From contig JALWRH010000060.1 of NCBI GenBank assembly GCA_026994195.1, positions 1 through 60,632 of the forward strand: a DNA stretch of 60,632 bases, given 5' to 3'. The notes below the pieces were generated by a model that did not search any database, was not told where the DNA came from, and was given only the letters and a program-made list of their open reading frames with translations. Shown here in pieces: positions 44,971 to 53,189 of this stretch. The position numbers were made by a program, and so were the translations under genes. How positions within the stretch are numbered: position 1 is the stretch's first letter; the number at the start of each line of letters is the position of its first letter. The stretch is from Sedimenticola sp. GTDB taxonomy: Bacteria > Pseudomonadota > Gammaproteobacteria > Chromatiales > Chromatiaceae.

Positions 44971-45894
44971 CTACCCATACCGCACCTTCGGATCAAGCAA
45001 TGCATACACCAAATCCACGATGAAGTTGAACAGAATGATCAGCGCCCCGTAGAACACCACCACGCCCATCACCAGGGTGTAGTCGCGGTTGAGGGCGCCC
45101 TGAACGAAGTAGCGTCCCAGACCAGGAATGCCGAAAATCTGTTCGATGACCACCGAGCCCGTAATCACCGCCGCCGTGGCCGGTCCCAGGAAGGACACCA
45201 CGGGCAGCAGGGCGGGCTTGAGGGCGTGGCGCAGGATCACCACCCGCTCTGGCAGACCCTTGGCCCGGGCAGTGCGTATGGGATTGCTGCGCAGCACCTC
45301 GATCATGCTGCCGCGCATGAGCCGGGAGATGTAGGCGATCTGGGGCAGGGCCAGGCCGATGATAGGCAGGATGGTGTTTTTGAAAGCGCCACCGTTCCAA
45401 CCGCCGGCGGGCAGCCAGCCCAGGTACACAGCAAAAACCAGGATCAGTATGGGGGCCAGCACGAAGTTGGGAATGGAGATGCCGGTCATGGCCAGGGTCA
45501 TCACCGAATAGTCTGTGGCGCTGTTCTGGCGGAGGGCTGCCAAAGTGCCCAGGCCCACGCCGATAATCAATGCAATGGCGATGGCGCTCAGGCCCAGGCG
45601 CAGGGACACAGGAAAACCTGTGGCGATGAGCTCATTGACGCTGTAATCCTTATACTGGAAGGAAGGGCCGAAATCGCCATGGGCCAGATCCCAGAGATAG
45701 CGGCCGTACTGCTGAACCAGGGATTCATCCAGGTGGTATTTCTTGTCCAGGTTGGCCTGGATCTCTGGAGGCAAGGTCTTCTCTGTATCGAAAGGGCCGC
45801 CGGGCGCTGCTCGCATCATGAAAAACGCCAGGGTCATGAGGATGAGCAGCGTTGGAACGGCGCCCAGCAGCCTTTTCAGGGAGTAACGGAGCAT
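44971..45894 (-). CDS. oppB: Oligopeptide ABC transporter permease OppB
   Basis: An inner-membrane permease (307 aa; E. coli OppB is 306). It starts MLRYSLKRLLGAVPTLLILMTLAFFMMRAAPGGPF, the typical OppB/DppB N-terminus. It has about six helices and the EAA loop RTARAKGLPERVVILRHALKPALLP. It begins 13 bases after the M3 peptidase stop on the minus strand. Confidence 0.95.
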   Translation of the reverse strand: MLRYSLKRLLGAVPTLLILMTLAFFMMRAAPGGPFDTEKTLPPEIQANLDKKYHLDESLVQQYGRYLWDLAHGDFGPSFQYKDYSVNELIATGFPVSLRLGLSAIAIALIIGVGLGTLAALRQNSATDYSVMTLAMTGISIPNFVLAPILILVFAVYLGWLPAGGWNGGAFKNTILPIIGLALPQIAYISRLMRGSMIEVLRSNPIRTARAKGLPERVVILRHALKPALLPVVSFLGPATAAVITGSVVIEQIFGIPGLGRYFVQGALNRDYTLVMGVVVFYGALIILFNFIVDLVYALLDPKVRYG

Positions 45895-45907
45895 TTATTT
45901 CGTCAGG

Positions 45908-48025
45908 TTATTTCTTCAGGCCAATGAACTCGAAGAAAGGTTCCAAAGAACGTTCGCGTTGCAAAAAGGCGCGAATGGAGTCTTCAATTTCCCGACTGCT
46001 CCCCACGGCGTAGATTTCCTTACGCAGACGCATACCCGTGGGCTTGTCCATGAATCCATTAGGCGCCTTGCGGAATACCGAGGCCATATCGGCGGCGATG
46101 GCGTCCGCCCAGGCGTAGCCGTAATAGCCCGCGTCATAGCCACCGCCCAGGTGTCCGAAGGAGGCAATCAGGCCGCTTCCCTCGGGAACCGGCAGGTACA
46201 CTTCACCAATGACCTTGTTGGTGACATCGACGACATTGTCGAATATCTTGGGATCAGTGGTCATGTGAATGGTCAGGTCCAGGAGTCCGTAAGCCAATTG
46301 GCCCCGGTAATAGGTGCCGACAGTGGCCAGGCGTACTTCCTCCAGCTTGTTCAGAACATCTGCGGGGATCTTGGTCTTGCCGTCACGGTAGTCGACGGCA
46401 AACCGGTCCAGTACCTTTTTGTCGCGTACCCAGTTTTCCAGCATCTGGGAAGGAGCTTCAACGAAATCCCGGGGTACGGAGGTTCCGGAAAGTTCCATGT
46501 AATCCACCTGGGTCAGGATGGTATGCAGTGCATGCCCAAACTCGTGAAACAGGGTTTGGGTGTCATCGTAGGTCAGCAAGGAGGGTTTCCCATTGCCGGG
46601 AGGGGGGAAATTGCATACGAGTGCGGCTACGGGACGCTGGTATTTTCCATTGGGCAGGCGCGCCGGAGGCGTTACCCCAAACTGGGCAAAGTGATTGTAT
46701 TTTCCTTCGCGGGGAAACATGTCCATATACAGCAATCCAAGGGGCGCACCGCTGTTGGCATCGCTGATAGCATAGAGGCGCAGGTCATCCACCCATTTGT
46801 AGGGGGCTTCCACGGGTTCGATACGGATGTTGAATATTTCTTCGAAGATGGAGAACATGCCGTTCAGGGTGTGCTCCAGTTCGAAATACACTTTGAGCTT
46901 GTCTTTATCTACTTGATAGCGGGTCTTGGTCAACTGGTTCTTGTAGTAACCAATGTCCCAGTAGTGAATCTTGGCATCGGGATTGCCGGTGTCCTTGGCC
47001 TTGAGTTGGGTAAAGGTGGCCAGTTCCTGTTTGAACTTTGGCTCCAGTCCGGTGTTGAGTTCCTGCAGGAAGTCCCAGGCTGTCTGGCCGTTCTTGGCCA
47101 TCTTGGTTTCGATGCGGTAGTCCGCCCAGTTCTTGTATCCGAGCAGGGTGGCGATTTCGGCCCGGGTCTTGAGGATTTTAACGAACAGGGGGGTATTCTT
47201 TTTCAGTACCCGGCTGGTGCGGGCAATGGAGAGCCGCTTGCGGGTTTCTTCCCGCTTGGCATTGCGCATCACTTCCAGGATCTGCCAGGTGACGTTGGCG
47301 TTGATGCGGTACTTGCCGTCTTTACCCAGAACTTCCTTGTTGTTGAGGAAATCTTCGCTGACGCCTTCGAGTTCCTCGCGGGTGAATTCGACCATGGGCT
47401 TGGCATCGGAGATATTGCGTTTGAACTGCAGTTGCAGGTCATTGAGGCGGTTCTTGAGCAACTGCAGGCGGTCACGTTTTTCTTTGGGGAGATCCATGCC
47501 ATTGCGGCGGTAGTCGCGCAGTACAGTCTTGAGGTACATGGCGTCTTCGCCGCTGACCTCGGGATGGGTGTCAGCGAAGTCTTTAACGGCTTTGTACAGG
47601 TCCCGGCGGAAGCTGGTGTCCACGAACCAGGTTTCCAGTCTTCGTGTGGCTGCCGCAGCAATCTCCCGCATTTCCTTCGAAGGGCTGGTTTCCTGGATCA
47701 CGTCAATACGTTCAGCGGCTGCCGAAACAGGCAGGTAGGCTTTATCCAGGGCGGTGATGGTGTTGGTGAAGGTGCGTTGTTCGGGTTTCAGGGCAATGAT
47801 GGCGTTCAGTCTTTGATCGGCAATGGACATGACGGTTTCCATGGTCGCCTGTAACTGGGCCGGGGTTTTTTCCCAAAGGGGCAGTTTGAAAACAACGTTG
47901 GCTTTCTGGGCTGCCGACTGGTAGTCGGAGAGTTGTTTCGGGGAAGCAGAAGTGGTGGTTGGCATGGACGCAAGGCCGAGTAGCCCCGCCACGAGGATGG
48001 CGCCTGCTCTGGAGATCTGAAGCAT
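45908..48025 (-). CDS. Exported M3-family oligopeptidase
   Basis: A zinc metallopeptidase of the thimet oligopeptidase/Dcp family (705 aa) with the active-site motif HEFGHALH and the downstream glutamate in DFVEAPSQMLENW. Unlike most bacterial M3 enzymes it begins with a signal peptide (MLQISRAGAILVAGLLGLASMPTTTSA), predicting a periplasmic location. ATG 48025 has AAGGA eight bases upstream; the frame also runs upstream but overlaps oppA. The gene sits between oppA and oppB, so it probably trims peptides before or during uptake by the transporter (inference). Confidence 0.88.
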   Translation of the reverse strand: MLQISRAGAILVAGLLGLASMPTTTSASPKQLSDYQSAAQKANVVFKLPLWEKTPAQLQATMETVMSIADQRLNAIIALKPEQRTFTNTITALDKAYLPVSAAAERIDVIQETSPSKEMREIAAAATRRLETWFVDTSFRRDLYKAVKDFADTHPEVSGEDAMYLKTVLRDYRRNGMDLPKEKRDRLQLLKNRLNDLQLQFKRNISDAKPMVEFTREELEGVSEDFLNNKEVLGKDGKYRINANVTWQILEVMRNAKREETRKRLSIARTSRVLKKNTPLFVKILKTRAEIATLLGYKNWADYRIETKMAKNGQTAWDFLQELNTGLEPKFKQELATFTQLKAKDTGNPDAKIHYWDIGYYKNQLTKTRYQVDKDKLKVYFELEHTLNGMFSIFEEIFNIRIEPVEAPYKWVDDLRLYAISDANSGAPLGLLYMDMFPREGKYNHFAQFGVTPPARLPNGKYQRPVAALVCNFPPPGNGKPSLLTYDDTQTLFHEFGHALHTILTQVDYMELSGTSVPRDFVEAPSQMLENWVRDKKVLDRFAVDYRDGKTKIPADVLNKLEEVRLATVGTYYRGQLAYGLLDLTIHMTTDPKIFDNVVDVTNKVIGEVYLPVPEGSGLIASFGHLGGGYDAGYYGYAWADAIAADMASVFRKAPNGFMDKPTGMRLRKEIYAVGSSREIEDSIRAFLQRERSLEPFFEFIGLKK

Positions 48026-48035
48026 GATATTTTCC

Positions 48036-49637
48036 TTAGTGTTTGAGAATGTACAGGTCTTTACTGTAATTGTGATCCAGCACGTTGGGTACATAGTTGC
48101 CCACCCAGGGTTTGATGAGGTGGCTGGAGACATAGGAGTAGATAGGCATGACCGGGTGATCACGCAGCACCAGGGTTTCCGCTTTTTTCATGAGTTCGAA
48201 GCGCTTTTTAGGATCGCTTTCCATGCTTGCCTGGTGCAGCAGCTCGTCATATTCCGGGTTCACATAACCCGAATCGTTGAGGCCGTGTTTGCTGAGCAGG
48301 ATTTCCATGAAGTTGTAGGGATCGTTGTAGTCGCCAATCCAGCCGGCACGAAATACCTGGGTGACCTGTTTCTGCTTGCGGTTCTCCAGAAACACTTTCC
48401 ATTCCTCGTTGACCAGCCGGGTTTTCACGCCCAGGGCCTGCTTCCACATGGCAGCGATGGCAATGGCGATCTTCTTGTGGTTCTCGCTGGTGTTGTAGCG
48501 GATTTCCACCGTCAGGGGGTTGCTTCTTGAATAGCCCGCTTCCTTGTAAAGCTTGCGCGCTTCTTCCACGCGTTTCTTCTGGGGCCAGTCGGCGTAGTCC
48601 AGCCGGGCGGCTTCATAGCCGTTGATGCCAGGAGGCACCCAGGAATACAGGGGCTTCTCCCCCAGTCCGGTGATGCGCTTGGTGATGATTTCGCGGTCGA
48701 TGGCCATGGACAGGGCGCGGCGCAGTTTGGGGTTGTCCTTGAAAGGTGGCCGGGTGAGGTTGAAACCAAAATAGTAGCTGCCCAGGTAGGGCGCCACCTG
48801 CAGTTCATCGGCCAGGTTTTTCTTGATCCACTTGATCTGCTGGCTGGGTACGTCCTCGGTGCGGTCGATTTCCCCGGCGCGGTAGCGTTTCAGCTCCGTG
48901 GACTGGTCTTCGATGGGATAGTAATACACCGTGTCGATAATGGTGTTGGCATTGTCCCAGTAGTTGGGGTTGCGTTCCAGCTTGATGTGAGACTGTATCA
49001 CCCACTCCTTGAGCACATAAGCGCCGTTGGATACCAGCTTGCCGGGCCGGGAAAACTGATCTCCGTATTTTTCCACGCTGGCCTTGTGTACCGGGTATGT
49101 GCTGGAGTGGTTGAGCAGGCCAAGGAGGTAAGGGGTGCTGGCCTTGAGGCGGATTTCCAGAGTGTAGTCATCCAGGGCTCGCACTCCAAGGTTTTCCACG
49201 GGCTGCTTGCCGGCGATTACGTCCTCGGCGTTGAGGATAGGGGCGAGAATCTGGGAGTACTTGGAGGCGGTGGCCGGATCCACGGAGCGGCGCAGGCCGT
49301 AGACAAAATCATGGGCGGTCACCGGGTCGCCATTGGACCACTTCGCATTCTTGCGGATGTGGAAGACATAGGTCTTGCCATCATCGCTGATCTCCCAGGA
49401 TTCCGCCGTTCCGGGAATCACTGTGCCGTCCGGTGCCTCTATGGTCAGGCCTTCGTAGAGATCCCGGAGAATGTTGGAGGAGGGCACGCCCTCAGCCTTA
49501 TGCGGATCCAGGGTCTGGACCTCCGCACCATTGCCCCGGTGCAGCACCTGTTCGCTGGCCAGGTTGTCGGGACGGGAAGATGCGAAAATGGGGTAAACAA
49601 GGACTGCAACGAGCAACATGATGAATGAGCTGCGCAT
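48036..49637 (-). CDS. oppA: Oligopeptide-binding protein OppA
   Basis: A periplasmic solute-binding protein of the SBP_bac_5 family (533 aa) that hands peptides to OppBCDF. The signal peptide is MRSSFIMLLVAVLVYPIFASS without a lipobox. Family motifs are LHRGNGAEVQTLDPHKAEG, LYEGLTIEAPDGTVIPGTAESWEISDDGKTYVFHIRKNAKWSNGDPVTAHDFVY and the GYVNPEYDELL region. GAGGATAACCT precedes ATG. It is first gene of the operon, 94 bases after mltD on the same strand; no strong promoter is visible in that gap. Confidence 0.95.
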   Translation of the reverse strand: MRSSFIMLLVAVLVYPIFASSRPDNLASEQVLHRGNGAEVQTLDPHKAEGVPSSNILRDLYEGLTIEAPDGTVIPGTAESWEISDDGKTYVFHIRKNAKWSNGDPVTAHDFVYGLRRSVDPATASKYSQILAPILNAEDVIAGKQPVENLGVRALDDYTLEIRLKASTPYLLGLLNHSSTYPVHKASVEKYGDQFSRPGKLVSNGAYVLKEWVIQSHIKLERNPNYWDNANTIIDTVYYYPIEDQSTELKRYRAGEIDRTEDVPSQQIKWIKKNLADELQVAPYLGSYYFGFNLTRPPFKDNPKLRRALSMAIDREIITKRITGLGEKPLYSWVPPGINGYEAARLDYADWPQKKRVEEARKLYKEAGYSRSNPLTVEIRYNTSENHKKIAIAIAAMWKQALGVKTRLVNEEWKVFLENRKQKQVTQVFRAGWIGDYNDPYNFMEILLSKHGLNDSGYVNPEYDELLHQASMESDPKKRFELMKKAETLVLRDHPVMPIYSYVSSHLIKPWVGNYVPNVLDHNYSKDLYILKH

Positions 49638-49731
49638 AGGTTATCCTCGAAAAACGGGTAGTGGATTTTGGTGTTTTATTCTGTGAAGTGTGGCATTCCT
49701 GGTGGATGATGTCCATGTGGAATTATTAGGG

Positions 49732-51081
49732 TCACATGGTGCGCACTACGGTGAGTTTCTGTCCAGGATGCAGGCGGTCGCTGGCAAGTTGGTTCCATTT
49801 TTTCAGATCAGTGATCTTTACGCCGAACTGGCGGGCAATCGCGTACAGGGAATCACCTTTTCGCACTCGGTAGCGAAGTTTGCGTCTGGCATTGGGCGTG
49901 GCGTTCATCGCATTAAGGGTTGCACCGGTTGACAGGGGGATGAGCAGATGTGAACCCGCGCGTATGCGAGAACTCTTCAGGTGGTTGGCCTGCATCAAAG
50001 CCTTTACATTGACGCCATGTTTTCTGGCGATTCGCCCCAGGTTGTCGCCTGGCTGGATACGGTAGCGCGTCCAGCGCATGCGCTGATCCTCCGGCAGAGC
50101 CGCCAGTTTTTCTGCAAACCCAGGGGCCTTGTCTGCCGGGAGCAGCAGGTAGTGAGGCCCGTCCGGGTGAGTGGCCCAGCGGTTGTAACCTGCATTCAGT
50201 TGCAACAACTCTTCTGCGTTCATGCCGGCCAGCCTGGCTGCGACCTTCAGGTCGATCTGTTCACCGATCTCCACCTTGACGAAACGCGGGTCATTGTCGA
50301 TGGGCGGCAGAATCAGCCCGTATTGCTGAGGCCGTTCGATGATACGCGCCAGAGCCAGGAGCCGAGGTACATACTGGCGGGTTTCTGCGGGCAGATCCAG
50401 AGACCAGAAATCCACGGGCTTGCCCTGCTCCAGGTTCTTGCGCACGGCCCTGGCAACGGTGCCGCCTCCCGCGTTGTAGGCGGCAATGGCCAGGAGCCAG
50501 TCGCCATCGAAGCGCCTGTGTAGTTTCTGCAGATAGTTCAGGGCAGCGTTGGTGGAAGCGACTGGATCGCGCCGGGCGTCATACCACCAGTCTTGCTTGA
50601 GTCCGAAATAGCGGCCCGTGGCCGGCATGAACTGCCACAGGCCTGCTGCGCCATGCCGGGAGTAAGCTGTGGGCCGGAAACCGCTTTCCACTCCGGGCAG
50701 CAGGGCAATCTCTGCAGGCATACCCCGCTGCTTCACTTCCTGAAGAATGTAATACAGGTAGGGTTCACCCTTGCGCAACTGGCGTGTCAGAGAATCTCCC
50801 CTGGCGAGAAAAAGCTGTACTTCCTGGTCGATAGCGGGATGCTGAATGTTGCGCAACTGGTAGTCGTGTGCCAGAAGCTTCCACAGGTCGGTTTCTTCCG
50901 GAATCTGGGGTTGCAGATCTGCAGCAGTAAGGGCCAGAGGATCGAAGTAGTCGTCTGACAGCGCAATGAGGGGATCCCCTGGCATAGTATCCATTGTTGT
51001 GGTCTCGTCCTTCGAGGGATTGCTCACGCATCCACCCAGCAAAGTGAGGGCAACCAGGAAAGACAGTGTTCTAAAAAGCAT
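49732..51081 (-). CDS. mltD: Membrane-bound lytic murein transglycosylase D
   Basis: Cleaves the glycan strand of peptidoglycan, leaving 1,6-anhydro ends. The 449-aa lipoprotein precursor has the lipobox LLGGC, an SLT domain with the catalytic Glu in GVESGFRP (usual motif ESxF), GAAGLWQFMPATG and AYNAGGGTV, and two C-terminal LysM repeats (YRIQPGDNLGRIARKHG and YRVRKGDSLYAIARQFG). ATG 51081 was chosen because it starts the lipoprotein signal; the frame continues upstream with unrelated residues. A TATAGT -10-like box (51115-51120, minus) lies 34 bases upstream. It diverges from the methyltransferase gene; gloB, common here in enterobacteria, is absent. Confidence 0.93.
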   Translation of the reverse strand: MLFRTLSFLVALTLLGGCVSNPSKDETTTMDTMPGDPLIALSDDYFDPLALTAADLQPQIPEETDLWKLLAHDYQLRNIQHPAIDQEVQLFLARGDSLTRQLRKGEPYLYYILQEVKQRGMPAEIALLPGVESGFRPTAYSRHGAAGLWQFMPATGRYFGLKQDWWYDARRDPVASTNAALNYLQKLHRRFDGDWLLAIAAYNAGGGTVARAVRKNLEQGKPVDFWSLDLPAETRQYVPRLLALARIIERPQQYGLILPPIDNDPRFVKVEIGEQIDLKVAARLAGMNAEELLQLNAGYNRWATHPDGPHYLLLPADKAPGFAEKLAALPEDQRMRWTRYRIQPGDNLGRIARKHGVNVKALMQANHLKSSRIRAGSHLLIPLSTGATLNAMNATPNARRKLRYRVRKGDSLYAIARQFGVKITDLKKWNQLASDRLHPGQKLTVVRTM

Positions 51082-51114
51082 GAAGTCCACGACAGCAGCA
51101 GGATCGATCCCGTA

Positions 51115-51120
51115 ACTATA
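51115..51120 (-). promoter_or_regulatory. -10-like box of mltD
   Basis: TATAGT on the minus strand, 34 bases upstream of the mltD start. The -35 region at 17-18 bases is poor, so this is a weak candidate. Confidence 0.35.
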
Positions 51121-51173
51121 CGAAAAACAGGCTGCCGGTTCCACATTGTTGGTCCACGCTCTACAATGCTGGC

Positions 51174-51935
51174 ATGAAACAGGCGGATGAGTATGCGCGT
51201 CAGATTGAAGCCCTGAACCAGTGGTTCGAGTCCAATATGGGGAGAATGGTGCTGGAACATGAGCGCGAGGTACTGCAGCGGGTCGTTGAGGGTCTGTTTG
51301 GCTATTATTTGCTGGAACTTGGCTGGTTATGTGATATGCCCTCCTATACCCAGGCGTCCCCCATCCGGAACTTTTACCGGCTGAGTCCCTGTCATGACGC
51401 TGAGAGCCAGTTGGTTGCCCAGCCAGAGGCAGCGCCCATTGCGGGAGACAGTGTCGATGCCGTGGTGTTGCCCCATACCCTGGATTTTGCCATGGATCCA
51501 CGCCAGGTGTTGCGGGAAGTGGAACGCATGCTGATTCCCGAGGGCAGGGTGGTGATCGTGGGCTTCAACCCGTTCAGTCTCTGGGGACTGCGCCGCCGCC
51601 TGCCGGGGGGACGCCGGGGCTTGCCCTGGCAAGGTCATTTCATCTCGGGAAGACGTTTGCAGGATTGGCTGTCCCTGCTCGGGTTCGATACTGAGCAGAG
51701 GTACAGCCTGCTGTTCCGCCCTCCCTGGAAGAAGGCCTTTCTGCGCCAGCGCTTTCCCCGTTTGGACAAACTGTCACAGCGCTATCTTTCCCGGTTCTCC
51801 GGTGTCTATGTGCTGGTTGCGGTCAAACGGGTTTCCACCCTGACACCTGTGGGAATGCGTTGGAAACTGCGGCCAACCCCAAGAGGTGCTCCGGTTCAAC
51901 CTATAGCGAATATGCACAAAGGAGCGGATGAATGA
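51174..51935 (+). CDS. SAM-dependent methyltransferase, YafS-like
   Basis: A 253-aa class I methyltransferase-like protein. The middle part has [48 protein letters not shown], the later motifs of the fold. The first SAM-binding loop (LLELGWLCD...) is degenerate and lacks the usual GxGxG. The position immediately before rnhA and dnaQ matches YafS in E. coli. It overlaps rnhA by 4 bases. Substrate unknown; with the weak Gly-rich loop, catalytic activity is uncertain. Confidence 0.8.
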   Translation: MKQADEYARQIEALNQWFESNMGRMVLEHEREVLQRVVEGLFGYYLLELGWLCDMPSYTQASPIRNFYRLSPCHDAESQLVAQPEAAPIAGDSVDAVVLPHTLDFAMDPRQVLREVERMLIPEGRVVIVGFNPFSLWGLRRRLPGGRRGLPWQGHFISGRRLQDWLSLLGFDTEQRYSLLFRPPWKKAFLRQRFPRLDKLSQRYLSRFSGVYVLVAVKRVSTLTPVGMRWKLRPTPRGAPVQPIANMHKGADE

Positions 51936-52372
51936 GCAAAGGAAAAGTGATGTTGTACACCGATGGCGCCTGCAAGGGGAATCCCGGTCCTGGTGGCTGG
52001 GGCGCACTCCTGCGCTACCGGGGCAAGGAAAAGGCGTTGTGTGGGGGAGAAAAGGATACCACCAACAACCGCATGGAACTACAGGCCGTCATCCAGGGCT
52101 TGAGCGCGCTGACGCGGCCCACGGCGGTGACGGTGGTCACTGATTCCCAGTACGTGAAGAACGGCATGAACCAGTGGATACACAACTGGAAACGCAATGG
52201 CTGGAAGACTGCAGCAAAGAAGCCGGTGAAGAATGCCGATCTGTGGCAGCAGCTCGATGCCCTGGTGCAACAGCATGATGTGAGTTGGGAGTGGGTGAAA
52301 GGCCACAGCGGCCATCCGGAAAACGAACGCGCTGATGAACTGGCCAACCGGGGTATAGAGGAATTGCAATGA
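51932..52372 (+). CDS. rnhA: Ribonuclease HI
   Basis: Degrades RNA in RNA-DNA hybrids (146 aa). Catalytic carboxylates are Asp11 ([16 protein letters not shown]), Glu49 (NNRMELQAV) and Asp71 (TDSQYV), and the [17 protein letters not shown] loop is present. ATG 51932 overlaps the preceding stop (ATGA), and its own end overlaps dnaQ by 4 bases. Confidence 0.97.
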   Translation: MSKGKVMLYTDGACKGNPGPGGWGALLRYRGKEKALCGGEKDTTNNRMELQAVIQGLSALTRPTAVTVVTDSQYVKNGMNQWIHNWKRNGWKTAAKKPVKNADLWQQLDALVQQHDVSWEWVKGHSGHPENERADELANRGIEELQ

Positions 52373-53070
52373 ATACTGTCAGGAGACAGATCGTACTGGA
52401 TACAGAAACCACTGGTCTGGAACCATCCCAGGGGCATCGCATCATCGAGATCGGCTGCGTGGAACTCATCGACCGGCGTCTGACTGGCAATGATTTCCAC
52501 CAGTATCTGCAGCCGGACCGGGAAATCGATGCTGGTGCGGTGGAAGTCCATGGTATCACCAATGAATTTCTTGCGGACAAGCCGCGCTTCGCCGATGTGG
52601 TACAGGATTTCATGGACTATGTGCAAGGCGCTGAACTGATTATTCACAATGCACCCTTTGATGTGGGTTTCATCAATGCCGAGCTGGAAAAAGCGGGCGG
52701 CTGGAATCGGTTGGAGAGCTATTGCAGCATCACTGATACCCTGGTCATGGCACGCAACAAGCATCCAGGGCAGCGCAATAGCCTGGACGCTCTTTGTGGC
52801 CGTTACGACATCGACAATTCCCAGCGTCAGAAACACGGCGCCCTGTTGGATGCGGAGATCCTGGCTGAAGTCTACCTGGCCATGACCGGAGGTCAGTCCA
52901 CCCTGTTCCAGGAAGAACAGGGGGCGGATGAAAGCGGCGGCGAGATTCAGGAAATTCGCCGCCTGCCGCCGGACCGTCCAGCCCTGGTCGTGGTGCGGGC
53001 CTCGGCGGAGGAACAGACCGCCCACGAAGCCTTTCTTGAATGTCTGGGGGATGCCTGTCTATGGTCCTGA
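52369..53070 (+). CDS. dnaQ: DNA polymerase III epsilon subunit (proofreading exonuclease)
   Basis: The 3'-5' proofreading subunit (233 aa) of the replicative polymerase. The DEDDh motifs are Asp11 and Glu13 (VLDTETTGL), an HNAPFDVGF block with the second Asp, and His156 with Asp161 ([11 protein letters not shown]). A C-terminal segment that would bind the alpha subunit follows. It is translated with rnhA (ATGA overlap), the classic arrangement. Confidence 0.96.
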   Translation: MNTVRRQIVLDTETTGLEPSQGHRIIEIGCVELIDRRLTGNDFHQYLQPDREIDAGAVEVHGITNEFLADKPRFADVVQDFMDYVQGAELIIHNAPFDVGFINAELEKAGGWNRLESYCSITDTLVMARNKHPGQRNSLDALCGRYDIDNSQRQKHGALLDAEILAEVYLAMTGGQSTLFQEEQGADESGGEIQEIRRLPPDRPALVVVRASAEEQTAHEAFLECLGDACLWS

Positions 53071-53077
53071 CGCCTGC

Positions 53078-53109
53078 TGTCGGGTTTAAGCCCGACCTAC
53101 GGCTATGGC
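53078..53109. repeat. Dispersed REP-like palindromic repeat, copy 2
   Basis: The perfect palindrome GTCGGGTTTAAGCCCGAC is followed by CTACGG. It shares the layout of the copy at 41931-41962 and is in the same orientation. It lies eight bases after the dnaQ stop. Confidence 0.75.
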
Positions 53110-53167
53110 GCGCAGCTTCTCCTTTCCCAAACATTCCTCGCGAGCGGGGAGAGAGCTAATTGATGTA

Positions 53168-53182
53168 TTGCCCTGCGGGCAA
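53168..53182. terminator. Possible hairpin terminator between convergent genes
   Basis: TTGCCC (53168-53173) pairs with GGGCAA (53177-53182) around TGC, in the 119-base gap between convergent dnaQ and the large minus-strand gene. It has no T-tract and is weak evidence for termination. Confidence 0.3.
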
Positions 53183-53189
53183 GACGGGG

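Noticed and set aside
44251-45927. Long plus-strand frame opposite oppB and oppC
   Set aside because: Rich in His/Gln/Asp as a mirror of hydrophobic permease codons, crosses the hairpin repeat, and has no domain pattern.
45959-47854. Long plus-strand frame opposite the M3 peptidase gene
   Set aside because: It is antisense to a clear metallopeptidase and shows no recognisable domain; long shadow frames are expected in GC-rich genes.
51082-51173. gloB between mltD and the yafS-like gene, as in enterobacteria
   Set aside because: The gap is only 92 bases, holding just promoter-like sequence.
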